Positions 43,845 through 53,774 of a stretch of DNA of 64,000 nucleotides are shown in pieces. A program made the position numbers and the translations under genes. The notes beneath the pieces were generated by a model that had not been told where the DNA came from, ran no database searches, and saw only the letters and a program-made list of their open reading frames with translations. The DNA is from JASLDZ01 sp964242895 (lineage in GTDB: Bacteria > Pseudomonadota > Alphaproteobacteria > Caulobacterales > Caulobacteraceae), in contig CAXTBN010000001.1 in the NCBI GenBank assembly GCA_964242895.1, positions 41,406 through 105,405 on the forward strand, given 5' to 3'. Within the stretch, counting starts at the first letter, position 1. The number at the start of each line of letters is the position of its first letter.

Positions 43845-44665
43845 GCGCCGGACGCGGGGGGCGGCGGACCGGTGAAGGTCCAGCCGAACGCCTGGGCGGC
43901 CGGGCGTGCGGCGGCGTAGAAGATGTGCCGGCCGATCTCGGCGGTGCGTGCGAGCTGCGCCGCCCAGCGCGGGCGCACGTAGTCGGCGTGGTAGTTCATA
44001 GCCCCGGCCAGCTCCGGCCGGCCCGGGCCGCTCAGCGCCGCGGCCGCGACCGTCTCGGCGCGTCGCCACGCCGCGGCCTCCGGCCTGCGGCCGCCCAGCC
44101 GCCCGTCGCATGCGAAGCTGAATTGGCAGCCGGATCGCGCGGCGCCCTCGAACACCACGCCGCAGACGTCGGCGGGGTGCCGGCCGCTGTGTGCGCGGTT
44201 CATCACCACCTGAGCCACCGCCGCCTGTCCTTCGATGGGCTCGCCGCGGGCCTCGTAATACACCGCCTGGGCGAGGCAGGCCTGCGGAGTGGCGCCGCGT
44301 TCCACCCGCGCGAGACGCGCCGAGCGCACCCGAGGTGCACTTCCCGCCACGAGGACGGGGGCGGGACCGAAGGCGCGGGCGAGCGCACGCTCCACAGCGC
44401 GGAAAGCGCTCTCGCGGGCGACGAAGGTGGCGCTGCGTCCCGCGTCGTCCGCCAACGGACGCGGATCTTGGTCCTGACGAGGTGGCGGGGTGGCGCGTGG
44501 CGCGGCGCGGTCGTCCTGCGCGGCCACGAGCCCTGGCGCGGCGTCGGACGTGGCGGGCCGGAGCCATCCTCCCAACACGACACCGCTTAACGCCATGGTC
44601 GCCGCCGCCGCCCAGAGCACGGCGTTCTTGCGACGGTGGAGTGGGCGGCGGGAGGGCGCGGTCAT
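43841..44665 (-). CDS. SleB/CwlJ-type cell wall hydrolase
   Basis: 274 residues. N-terminal signal anchor (about 14-36), a disordered Pro/Arg-rich linker, then a Hydrolase_2 domain: QAVYYEARGEPIEGQAAVAQVVMNR with the catalytic Glu, SGCQFSFACDGR, and AMNYHADYVRPRW. The family cleaves peptidoglycan (lytic or amidase-type, originally known from spore germination). It is the first gene of the sleB-gspJ-gspK-gspL operon, with GTGA coupling, suggesting local opening of the cell wall for the secretion machine; that role is inference. Confidence 0.88.
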   Translation of the reverse strand: MTAPSRRPLHRRKNAVLWAAAATMALSGVVLGGWLRPATSDAAPGLVAAQDDRAAPRATPPPRQDQDPRPLADDAGRSATFVARESAFRAVERALARAFGPAPVLVAGSAPRVRSARLARVERGATPQACLAQAVYYEARGEPIEGQAAVAQVVMNRAHSGRHPADVCGVVFEGAARSGCQFSFACDGRLGGRRPEAAAWRRAETVAAAALSGPGRPELAGAMNYHADYVRPRWAAQLARTAEIGRHIFYAAARPAAQAFGWTFTGPPPPASGA

Positions 44666-44741
44666 GCGGATCGGCGGATCGCCGACAAACGCCGGCGAAG
44701 AAGGCGGGAGCGGCGGCGGGCCGCCGCTCCCCGAAACGAAG

Positions 44742-45632
<891 letters not shown>

Positions 45633-45820
45633 GTGTCTCTCCCTGCCGCGCATCCGATGGAGCGCCCGAACGTGGCGACACGCCGGTCCTCGGCGCCTCG
45701 TGCACATCCTCACAGAGCCGCCAACGCAGCCTCGCCGGCAAAGTTCGCCGGTTTGGCTCGGCGCACCATTTATTTCACATCAGTCTTCGCAGCCCGGGTC
45801 GCTTCACCCCGCTTCCCTTT

Positions 45821-45839
45821 GTCAATCGAAAAGATTGAC
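45821..45839. promoter_or_regulatory. Perfect inverted repeat in ferritin / S-layer-like intergenic region
   Basis: GTCAATC, five bases GAAAA, GATTGAC: a perfect 7-bp palindrome in the 300-base region between the divergent ferritin-like and RsaA-like genes, where AT content is locally higher (the stretch around 45765-45840). It lies about 95 bases before the RsaA-like start. It could be an operator or, in the RNA, a 5'-leader hairpin. The rest of the intergenic region (45633-45932) shows no gene. Confidence 0.5.
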
Positions 45840-45932
45840 CGAGCTCCGGAAACTTGCAGCCCCCGCTGACGTTGGCGGAGTGAACTGGGTGCACCGTGCG
45901 CCCGATCGCGTCGACGACGCCGGGAGGGACTC

Positions 45933-47633
45933 ATGCCCTATAGTGCAGCGCAGCTGACTTCGTTCTACACCACGCTCACCATAGGCGCGACGCCAGGCGC
46001 GACGGCGATGTCGAACATCAACACGGCCGCGGCGCAGGACGCCGCGGGGACCATCACCGACGCCCAAGCGTTCGCGGTCGTGAATTACATGTCGCCGCAG
46101 GTGCGGGGCACCGAAGACGTCGCGGTGTCCACCTACGCCCTGTTCACGGGCGCCACCCCCACGCAGGCGGGCATCAACTATCTCGTGAACAACCCGGGCA
46201 CCGGCTACAACACGTCGTACTACAACGGGGTCAACGGCACGCCGGGAACGCCTGGCGCGGGCGGGTTCGACATCGAGAACCGCTACTACAACGCCGCGAT
46301 CAACCTCGCGGCCACGACCGGGGCGGCGGGATACGCCTCGTTCAACGCAACGTACGGCGGCCTGACGCTCGCCCAAACGATCTCGACCGCCTACAACCAG
46401 ATCATCGGCACGGCGGCGGTCGGATCCAGCGCAGCCTCGGCGGCCATCGCCTCGATCACCGGCTCGCTGCCCTACTTCCAGGCGCTGGCCGCCCAGCGGG
46501 TGGTGAGCGGCAACAGCGTGGATCTGGCCACCAAGGCCATCATCGCCGCCTACATCCTCGAGGAAGGCATCAAGGCCGACGTCGGGATCTACGCCCAGGC
46601 GCTCGACGGCTTCAACACGGCCTTCGCCACGGGCGCCGGCGTGTTCAACACCAACCTCCTGACCACCTTCGGCTCGGGCGGCTCGGCCTTCAATCCCGCC
46701 GTCCAGTCCCTCTCGGACGGGCAGACGGTGACCACCTCGGCCACCACGGTGAACACCGTGGGCGTGGCGGCGAACGGCGAGGCCACGCTCAACGTGGGTG
46801 CGAACACGACGATCGCCTTCACCGGCGACATCGCCGTCAACTCAGGCCAGCTGACCGTCAACGTCGCCAACGCGGCGAACAACGGCGCGGACGTGCTGAA
46901 CCTGACCTTCAACGGGCAGACCAACTCGACCGCTCCCAGCGTGATCGCCCCCGGCGTGGAGACGGTCAACGTCACCGCCCAGAGCAGCGTGGGCGGCGCC
47001 ACCCTGTCGCTCGACCTGCAGGACCCGCAGCTTACCAACATCACGATCCGCGGCAGCCAGAGCGTGGTTTACAGCGCCCCGCTCTACGCCTTCGCCGACG
47101 GCACCTTCTCGACCGGCGCACTGACCTCCATCAACGCGTCGGGGGCGACCGCGCCGGTGACGCTGGACGTGTCGTCCATGACCGCGACGCCCAACAACAC
47201 GGCTTCGGGCGGCGTGACGGTCACCGGCACCTCGGGCGCGGACACCTTCATCGTGCGCAACTTCGCCAACATCACGGGCGGCGGCGGCGCCGACACGATC
47301 ATGGCCTACGCTCCCGCTTCGATCTCTTCGGTGGCGGTGGTGACCGACGACCACGCGGGCGTCACGGTCGGCTTCGTGGGGCTGCACGCCGCCTCGTTCA
47401 ATGCGACGGCGATCAGCGCGACGAGTGTCCAGAACGGCCTGGACCAGGCGGCGGCGCGCGGACCGGGCGCGGTCAGCTACTTCCAGTCGGGCGGCGACAC
47501 CTACATCGTCGCCGACGCGAGTTCGGCCAGCACCTTCCAGGCGGGGACCGACTACGTCGTGCGCCTGATCGGCGCGCACAACCTGGCGACCAGCACGATC
47601 AACGCCCAGGGTGGGATCGTCCTCGGCGGCTGA
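45933..47633 (+). CDS. RsaA-like surface-layer protein (compact, RTX-type export expected)
   Basis: 566 residues, start supported by GGGAGGG four bases upstream. No Sec signal. The first about 250 residues (MPYSAAQLTSFYTTLTIGAT; VSTYALFTGATPTQAGINYL; ENRYYNAAINLA; ISTAYNQIIGTAAVG) follow the N-terminal lipopolysaccharide-anchoring domain of Caulobacter RsaA segment by segment, from memory. The middle is Thr/Asn/Ala-rich beta sequence; GTSGADTFIVRNFANITGGGGADTI is a degenerate RTX nonapeptide stretch; the end (YFQSGGDTYIVADASS ... DYVVRLIGAHNL) resembles the C-terminal type I secretion signal region of RsaA. RsaA itself has about 1,026 residues, so this is roughly half. No type I exporter genes are adjacent. 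Confidence 0.75.
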   Translation: MPYSAAQLTSFYTTLTIGATPGATAMSNINTAAAQDAAGTITDAQAFAVVNYMSPQVRGTEDVAVSTYALFTGATPTQAGINYLVNNPGTGYNTSYYNGVNGTPGTPGAGGFDIENRYYNAAINLAATTGAAGYASFNATYGGLTLAQTISTAYNQIIGTAAVGSSAASAAIASITGSLPYFQALAAQRVVSGNSVDLATKAIIAAYILEEGIKADVGIYAQALDGFNTAFATGAGVFNTNLLTTFGSGGSAFNPAVQSLSDGQTVTTSATTVNTVGVAANGEATLNVGANTTIAFTGDIAVNSGQLTVNVANAANNGADVLNLTFNGQTNSTAPSVIAPGVETVNVTAQSSVGGATLSLDLQDPQLTNITIRGSQSVVYSAPLYAFADGTFSTGALTSINASGATAPVTLDVSSMTATPNNTASGGVTVTGTSGADTFIVRNFANITGGGGADTIMAYAPASISSVAVVTDDHAGVTVGFVGLHAASFNATAISATSVQNGLDQAAARGPGAVSYFQSGGDTYIVADASSASTFQAGTDYVVRLIGAHNLATSTINAQGGIVLGG

Positions 47634-47655
47634 GTCCTACGGCGTCGTGAATACA

Positions 47656-47684
47656 CCGGCCCTGCTGTTGGACAGCAGGGCCGG
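47656..47684 (+). terminator. Terminator-like hairpin after RsaA-like gene
   Basis: CCGGCCCTGCTG and CAGCAGGGCCGG form a perfect 12-bp stem with a 5-base loop, 22 bases after the stop. No T-run follows. It lies in front of the tricorn-like protease gene and probably ends or stabilises the surface-protein mRNA. Confidence 0.65.
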
Positions 47685-47741
47685 TCGACGTTCGCGCCGG
47701 CCGGGTCGGCCGCACCTCCGAAGGCGGGAGGTTCGGCACGC

Positions 47742-50700
47742 ATGAGTTCGATGTCGGGAAGACTGCGCGGCGGCCATCGCCGGCTGATCCTCGTCCTCGT
47801 CGCCCTGGCGTCGCCCGTCCGTGCGGCCGAGGCGATGCCCGCGCTCGCACGGTATCCGACGACGAGCCTCAGCCAGCTCGCGTTCGTAGCTCACGGCCAG
47901 CTCTGGGTGACGTCTTCCGCGGGCGGGCCGGCGCACCGGCTGACGGACGGCGTCGGGGACGTGTCGACCCCCGTGTTCTCTCCCGACGGGGGGTCGATCG
48001 CCTTTACGTGGCGGCGCGCAGGACTTCGGGACGTGTACGTGGTGTCCTCGGCGGGCGACGAACCTCGACGGTTGACCTACGAGGGCGCGCCGGGCGCCGA
48101 CGACATGGTCGTGGTCACCTGGACGCGGGACGCCCGCAGCATCGTCTTCCTGTCCTACCGATCGGCGCCCGTCGCCAAGTTGGCGCGCGCCTTTACGGCG
48201 CCGGTGGCAGGCGGGGCGATCACGCCGCTGCCGTTGGACCGCGCCGGGCTGCTGTCGTTCTCTCCCGACGGGCGTCTCGTCGCCTACAACCGCGACTTCC
48301 GCAATCTCGAGCTGCGCAAACGCTATGTCGGCGGCCAGGCTCACGACCTGTACACCTACGACTTCGCCCGTCGAGAGCTGAAGAGGCTGACGGATTGGAA
48401 GGGGACAGACACCTTCCCGATGTGGACTGCGGGCGCGATCTATTTCGTGTCGGATGGCGGTGCGGGATTTCGCCGGAACATCTGGCGCTACGACCGGACC
48501 ACTCGCGCTGTCCGTCAGGTCACTCACTTCTCAGACTACGATGTGGACTGGCCGTCGCTCGGGCCGCGCGCGATCACGTTCCAGCAGGGCGGAAGGCTGT
48601 GGGCCGTCGACCTGCCGTCCGAGCGGCTCCATCAGCTCGAGGTCGTCGTCCCCGACGATGGTGGGCGCACCGCGCCGCGCCTCGTCTCCGTCGGCGCGAC
48701 GGCGCGGGTCGTGGACGCCCTGGGAGGGATCGACTTCGCCCTCTCGCCCCGGGGCGACACCCTGCTGCTGTCCGTGCGCGGCGACCTTTTCGCCGTGCCT
48801 GTCCAGGGTGCGGCGCGCAACCCCGGTGTCGACGAAGACCATCCCGCCTGGTCGCCGGACGGCCGGACGATCGCCTNNNNNNNNNNNNNNNNNNNNNNNN
48901 NNNNNNNNNNNNNNNNNNNNNNNNNNNNNNNNNNNNNNNNNNNNNNNNNNNNNNNNNNNNNNNNNNNNNNNNNNNNCCCGGTGTCGACGAAGACCATCCC
49001 GCCTGGTCGCCGGACGGCCGGACGATCGCCTACGAGACCGACGCGAGCGGAGCGCAGCAGATCGCCGTGCGCCCCGCCGCGGGCGGGGCGGTCCGCACGC
49101 TGACGCATTTCCGCACGGGCTACTTCTACACGCCTCTCTGGTCGCCCACCCGCGACCGGCTCGCCGTCGCGGACGCGAATCACGGATTGTGGCTGGTCGG
49201 TCTCGGTGGCGGCGAGCCGCAGCTGGTCGCGCGCGATCCCTACGCCGAGATCCGCGACGCCGCCTTCTCACCGGACGGCCGGTGGATCGCCTACAGCGTC
49301 CAGCGGCCGACGGGCCTGCGCGCCATCCACCTGCGGGAGCTGTCGACGGGGCGCGACGTCGCGGTCAGTTCGCCGATGGAGAGCGATCGCAGCCCGGTGT
49401 TCACGTCGGATGACCGCATGGTGTTCATCTCGCAGCGCAACGAGCAGCCCTTCGTATCGGACCGCGACGACGAGAGCCTGATCTCCACGCTGAACTCCGA
49501 CGGTCTCTACGCCGTCGACCTGAGCGCGGCGGCGGCGGGCGGCGTCGGGTCGCCGCGCAGCGAGCCTGCACGCATCGACCCGGACGGCCTCATGAGCCGC
49601 GCGGTCGCCCTGCCCGTCACGCCGGCCGTGGTCACGTCTCTGGCCGCCCGCGGCGCGCAGGTCTTCTACATCACCAAGCCGCCCCAGCTGATCGACGGCG
49701 ACCTGGCCGGCGGCAGGAGCGCGCTCCACGCCCTGGACCTGGCCACCCTGAAGGACCGCATCATCGTCGAGGGTCTCGGCGCGAGCACCGTTTCGGCCGA
49801 TGGAGGCGCGGTCGCGTTCCGTCGCGGGGGCGCCTGGTGGTTGGCGCGGACCGGCTCGGCCCCAGGCTCCGCCGCGGCGAAGGAGGCGAAGCTCGATCTC
49901 TCGGGCCTGCAAGCCCAGGTCGACCCCCGCCGCGAATGGGCCGAGATGTTCGAGAACGCCTGGCGTCTCGACCGCGACGTCTTCTTCAGCGCGGCGATGA
50001 ACGGCGACGACTGGCGGGCCGTCCACGACGCCTACGCCAAGCTTCTGCCTGCGCTGGGGTCGGAGGACGACTTTCTCTGGCTGCTGGGACAGATGCAGGG
50101 CGAGATCGCCAGCTCCCACACCTTCCTCGTCCGAGGGCCCGAGGCCGGGCCGGTGGGAACGCCCACCCCGCGCCTCGGCGCGGACTACACGCTCGATCCC
50201 GCGACGGGGCGCTACCGTTTCGCGCGCATCTTCCGCGGTGACGAGACCCGGGCGGAGCTGAAGGCGCCGCTTGGTGGAGCTGCGGCTGCGAAGATCGCGG
50301 AGGGGGACTACCTGCTAGCGATCGACGGCCACGATCTGCGGGCGCCGGACACGCCTGAGACGCTGCTGGCCGGGATCGCCGGCGCGGTCACCCTGTCCGT
50401 CGCCTCTTCGCCCACGGGCCCACGGCGCGAGGTCATGGTCGACCCCACGCCCGACGAGACCGCGATCCGCCAGCTCGACTGGGTGAGCTTCAACCGCGCC
50501 AGGGTCGACCGCCTGTCCGCAGGACGCGTCGGTTACGTCCACCTGCAGGACTTCGCCGCGGCCGGCTCGCGCGACTTCCTGCGCCAGTTCTACCCGCAGC
50601 GGGACAAGCAAGGGCTCGTCATCGACGTCCGCTGGAACAGCGGTGGGTTCACCAGCCAGGCGGTGCTCGACGTGCTGCGACGCCGGCTCGCCGGCGTGTT

Positions 50701-51169
50701 CGTGAACCGCGAGGGCGCGGTGACGCCGCTGCCCGGCGTGACCGCGCCTCGGGCGATGGTCACGCTCGTGAATTACGCGTCCCGGTCGGACGGCGACCAG
50801 TTCCCCTACTTCTTCCGCGAGTTCGGCTTGGGTCAGCTGGTGGGCGAGCGGACCTGGGGCGGCGTGCAGGGCATCAACCAGCCATGGCGGCTGATGAACG
50901 GCGACTTCATCCTCATCCCCAAGGACTCGCTCGCGAGCCTGGACGGGCGCTGGGTCATCGAGAACGAAGGCGTCCCTCCCGACCTGCCGGTGAGCGCGGC
51001 GCCGGACGAGGGGCTGACCGGACGCGACGCCCAGCTCGAGCTCGCCACCAAGGCGGTGCTCGAGAAGCTCGCCCATGACCCGGCGCCCATGCTTCGCGCT
51101 CCGCCGAAGACGCCCGCCTACCCAGCAGCCGGCGACGTCCCGGGTGCGAGCTTCCATGCGACCCGGTGA
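47742..51169 (+). CDS. Exported tricorn-type S41 protease (reading frame spans an artefactual assembly gap)
   Basis: As printed the frame breaks at the N-run; removing the 100 Ns and one of the two identical 55-base flanks (155 bases) joins both parts in one frame of 1,090 residues. Signal peptide (LILVLVALASPVRAAE), then two TolB/WD40-like propellers (about 35-680) with repeated SPDGR motifs, C1 domain (MFENAWRLDRDVFFSA), PDZ, and S41 protease core. In joined numbering Ser740-His741 (SSHTFLV), Ser964 (SRSDGDQFPYFF) and Glu1022 (VIENEGVPPD) sit almost exactly where Thermoplasma tricorn has Ser745-His746, Ser965 and Glu1023. It should degrade peptides in the periplasm. Confidence 0.9.
48822..49031 (+). 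repeat. Identical 55-base contig ends on both sides of the gap
   Basis: Bases 48822-48876 and 48977-49031 are identical, and between them are exactly 100 Ns. This is what a scaffolder leaves when two contigs overlap by one k-mer (55) but are joined with a placeholder. It is not a biological tandem repeat. Confidence 0.9.
48877..48976. other. Assembly gap (100 N placeholder)
   Basis: A run of exactly 100 undetermined bases, the standard length for a gap of unknown size. The flanks show the true gap length is minus 55, meaning the contigs overlap and no sequence is missing. Confidence 0.98.
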
Positions 51170-51215
51170 GGTGGGTCGGAACGGACCGGCCATGTCCCGC
51201 TGTTCGCCCCAGCCG

Positions 51216-51893
51216 TCAGTCCGAAGAGGCCGGTCCGGCCGTCAGCGCCTTGCGGCCGTAGGCCACCGTCCAGGCGACCAGCGCGGCGTCGCTGCCAAGT
51301 CCCCAGAGCGGGCTGGCGAGCAGGAACACCTGCGCGTCGAGGTGCAGCGCCAGCAGGGCCGCCCCGCAGCCCTTGATCATCAGGGCGACCGTCCAGATCC
51401 ACGTCATGAGCCGGTACGCCCGGCGCGCCCGGGGGACGGCGGCCTGCGCCTCGAAGGCGACGCGCGCGTCCGGGTCGTTGCCGGTTGAGAGTTGTCGCAC
51501 CATGCGCTGCACCAGGGGCCGGGAGGTGGCGAGCGAGCCCAGGAAGACGAGGGCGAGGATCGGGTTCTCCAGGGCCCGGCCGAGCAGCGCCCCACGCTCA
51601 TCGTGCGCCAGCAACGCCGCCGCGAGGTCGACCACAACGTTCTCGGCGGCGAAGAAGGCCAGGAAGTCGATCGCGCGCAGCCGCAGCAGGTTGAAGCCGA
51701 GGCTCGCCGCCACCGGGAGGGCCGACAGGATCAGCGGCGTGAGGCTGCCCGCAGGCGCGTGCGGAGCCGCCAGCCGGTACACCAGCGCCGGCGCGATCAT
51801 GTTCAGGGCGACGCTCGCCAGCAGGGGCCGCAGCGCGAGAGGGAAATGGGCGGCGGCCGCAGGACGGGACGCTCCGGTGGTGATGGCGACCAT
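51216..51893 (-). CDS. VC0807-family integral membrane protein
   Basis: 225 residues with about six hydrophobic segments. The pattern ASVALNMIAPALVYRLAAPH, ILSALPVAASLGFNLLRLRAIDFLAFFA, LENPILALVFLGSLATSRPLVQRMVRQ is that of the VC0807 family, an uncharacterised relative of intracellular septation-like membrane proteins. It is divergent from a TetR regulator, across a 96-base region with palindromic GTTAC/GTAAC sites, so it is the probable target of that regulator. Confidence 0.75.
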   Translation of the reverse strand: MVAITTGASRPAAAAHFPLALRPLLASVALNMIAPALVYRLAAPHAPAGSLTPLILSALPVAASLGFNLLRLRAIDFLAFFAAENVVVDLAAALLAHDERGALLGRALENPILALVFLGSLATSRPLVQRMVRQLSTGNDPDARVAFEAQAAVPRARRAYRLMTWIWTVALMIKGCGAALLALHLDAQVFLLASPLWGLGSDAALVAWTVAYGRKALTAGPASSD

Positions 51894-51924
51894 GGCTCGT
51901 CGACCTCGCTTCAGATTCCACGAA

Positions 51925-51938
51925 CGTTACACGTAACG
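51925..51938. promoter_or_regulatory. Candidate TetR operator
   Basis: CGTTAC, AC, GTAACG: a 6-bp inverted repeat with 2-base spacer between the divergent VC0807-like and TetR genes. A second pair of half-sites, TGTTAC at 51941-51946 and TGTAACG at 51975-51981, flanks the likely TetR promoter. Repeated half-sites of the same word in such a short region suggest specific binding. Confidence 0.55.
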
Positions 51939-51989
51939 ACTGTTACATCAAGCTTGCCATGCGAGTGTTGGGTGTGTAACGCTCGTTCC

Positions 51990-52586
51990 ATGATCGAGAC
52001 GCCCTCTCCACGACGCCTCGAACTGCTGGACCGGGTCGTGGCCTTCCTGCTGGAGCACGGCGTCGGCGACCTGTCGCTTCGGCCCCTCGCCGAGCGGGCG
52101 GGCACCAGCGCGCGTCTGCTGATCTACCACTTCGACTCTAAGGAGAACCTCGTGGCGACGGCGCTCGACGAGGTGCGCCGAAGGATCGAACAGGGGCTGG
52201 AGCAGGCCGGCCGTCAGACAGTGCTGCGGACCCCGGCGGACGTGTTGCGGTTCTTCTGGGGTTGGGCGCTTCGGCCGGAGAACCGGAACGCCTTCCGTCT
52301 CCTGTTCGAGGTGGACGCCCTGTCTCTGTTCGACCGCGTCTCGTTCAGCCTGGAAGGGCGAAGGGCGGCGGCGGAGCGCTGGCTCGCCCTGCTCGGGCGG
52401 GCCGCCGAAGGGCTCGACGGCGGCGGGCCGGGCCTGAGGAAGCACGCCACCCTGATCGTCGGCGCGGTGACCGGGCTCCTGCAGGATGTCTTCTCGACCG
52501 GAGACGAGGCCCGGACCACGGCCGCGCTCGAATATCTGATCGTCTTGATCGAGCAGGACGCCATGGTCACGAGCGCCCCGGGATGA
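51990..52586 (+). CDS. TetR/AcrR-family transcription regulator
   Basis: 198 residues from ATG at 51990. The N-terminal helix-turn-helix is clear (VVAFLLEHGVGDLSLRPLAERAGTSARLLIYHFDSKENLVATAL, residues about 12-55), followed by a ligand-binding helical domain without close known type. It probably represses itself and the divergent membrane protein gene through the GTTAC sites. The stop overlaps the start of the aldolase-like gene (ATGA), so this enzyme is also in the regulated unit. Confidence 0.92.
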   Translation: MIETPSPRRLELLDRVVAFLLEHGVGDLSLRPLAERAGTSARLLIYHFDSKENLVATALDEVRRRIEQGLEQAGRQTVLRTPADVLRFFWGWALRPENRNAFRLLFEVDALSLFDRVSFSLEGRRAAAERWLALLGRAAEGLDGGGPGLRKHATLIVGAVTGLLQDVFSTGDEARTTAALEYLIVLIEQDAMVTSAPG

Positions 52587-53767
52587 ACGCAACGCCCACA
52601 TTCCCCGTCGCCACCGACGGTTTCGGGAGCGATCGCGCGTTGCACGGCTCGCTCGTGGGCCGGCCAGGCTCGCGCGCAAGGCTGAACACGCCCGTGCTGG
52701 TCGTCGAGCACGCCGCGCTCCTGCGCAACATCGCCGCCATGGCCGACTTCGCCCGCGGCTTCGGGCTCAAGCTCCGGCCGCACGCGAAGACGCACAAGAG
52801 CGCGCACATCGGCCGCCTGCAGATCGAGGCGGGGGCCGTGGGGCTCTGCTGCGCCAAGATCGGCGAGGCGGAAGCGCTCGCCGACGAGGGCCTGACGCAC
52901 GGGCTGCACGTCACCTCGCCGGTGGTCGCGGAGCCGGCGATCGCGCGGCTGATGGCGCTGGCGGCGCGCACGTCGGACCTCTCCTGCGTGGTGGACGACC
53001 CGGAGAACGTCCGGCGCCTCGGCGCGGCCGCGCGCGGGTCGGGGGCGCGGCTCGACCTCCTGATCGACCTCGACCCCGGCATCCACCGGACCGGCGTGGG
53101 CTCCGCCGCAGCGGCCCTCGGCGTGCTGGAGGCGATCCGCGCGGAGCCGGCGCTGAGGTGCCGGGGGCTGCAGTACTACTGCGGCGCGCAACAGCACTTG
53201 CCGACCTTCGCCGAACGCGAGGCGGCGGTGGTGGACCGCAACCGGCTGCTCAGCGACTGCATCGAGGCGCTCACGGCTGCCGGCGCGGCGCCGGAGATCG
53301 TCTCCGGCGGAGGAACGGGCACGCACCGCATCGACGCGCGGCTCGGGCTGTTCACCGAGCTGCAGGTCGGGTCGTACGTGTTCATGGATCGGCAGTATGT
53401 CGACTGCGACCTGACGGGCGACGGCGCGGCCCCGTTCGAGACCTCGCTGTTCGTCGACGCGACCGTCGTCAGCGCCAACACGCCCGGTCTCGCGACGGTG
53501 GACGCGGGCTACAAGGCGCTGTCCACGGACGGCGGCCTGCCTGCGGTGGCTTGGGGCGCGCCGGCCGACGCCCGCTACCACTTCATGGGCGACGAGCACG
53601 GCGCGCTGTGGGCCCCTGACGCGCCGCCCCTGCCCCCGGCGGCTCGCGTGACGCTCACGGTCCCGCACTGCGACCCGACCGTGAACCTCTACGACACCTA
53701 CCACGTCGTGGACGGAGGCGACCTGCTGGCGCTCTGGCCGGTGACGGCCAGGGGTCGGTCGAGGTGA
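52583..53767 (+). CDS. PLP-dependent D-threonine aldolase / D-serine dehydratase-like protein
   Basis: 394 residues, coupled to the TetR gene (ATGA). Fold-type III alanine racemase-like barrel at the N-terminus with the PLP lysine in LRPHAKTHKS, LLIDLDPGIHRTGV, and VSGGGTGTHRID for phosphate binding. The C-terminal beta-domain carries the metal-binding PHCDPTVNLYD typical of D-threonine aldolase and D-serine dehydratase. It would act on beta-hydroxy D-amino acids. An upstream in-frame extension runs through the TetR gene and was not used. Confidence 0.88.
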   Translation: MNATPTFPVATDGFGSDRALHGSLVGRPGSRARLNTPVLVVEHAALLRNIAAMADFARGFGLKLRPHAKTHKSAHIGRLQIEAGAVGLCCAKIGEAEALADEGLTHGLHVTSPVVAEPAIARLMALAARTSDLSCVVDDPENVRRLGAAARGSGARLDLLIDLDPGIHRTGVGSAAAALGVLEAIRAEPALRCRGLQYYCGAQQHLPTFAEREAAVVDRNRLLSDCIEALTAAGAAPEIVSGGGTGTHRIDARLGLFTELQVGSYVFMDRQYVDCDLTGDGAAPFETSLFVDATVVSANTPGLATVDAGYKALSTDGGLPAVAWGAPADARYHFMGDEHGALWAPDAPPLPPAARVTLTVPHCDPTVNLYDTYHVVDGGDLLALWPVTARGRSR

Positions 53768-53774
53768 GGAAGAC

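Noticed and set aside
48822..49031. A true 55-base tandem duplication around the gap
   Set aside because: Exact identity, placement at both contig ends, a standard 100-N spacer and restoration of the frame on collapse all point to an unmerged assembly overlap.
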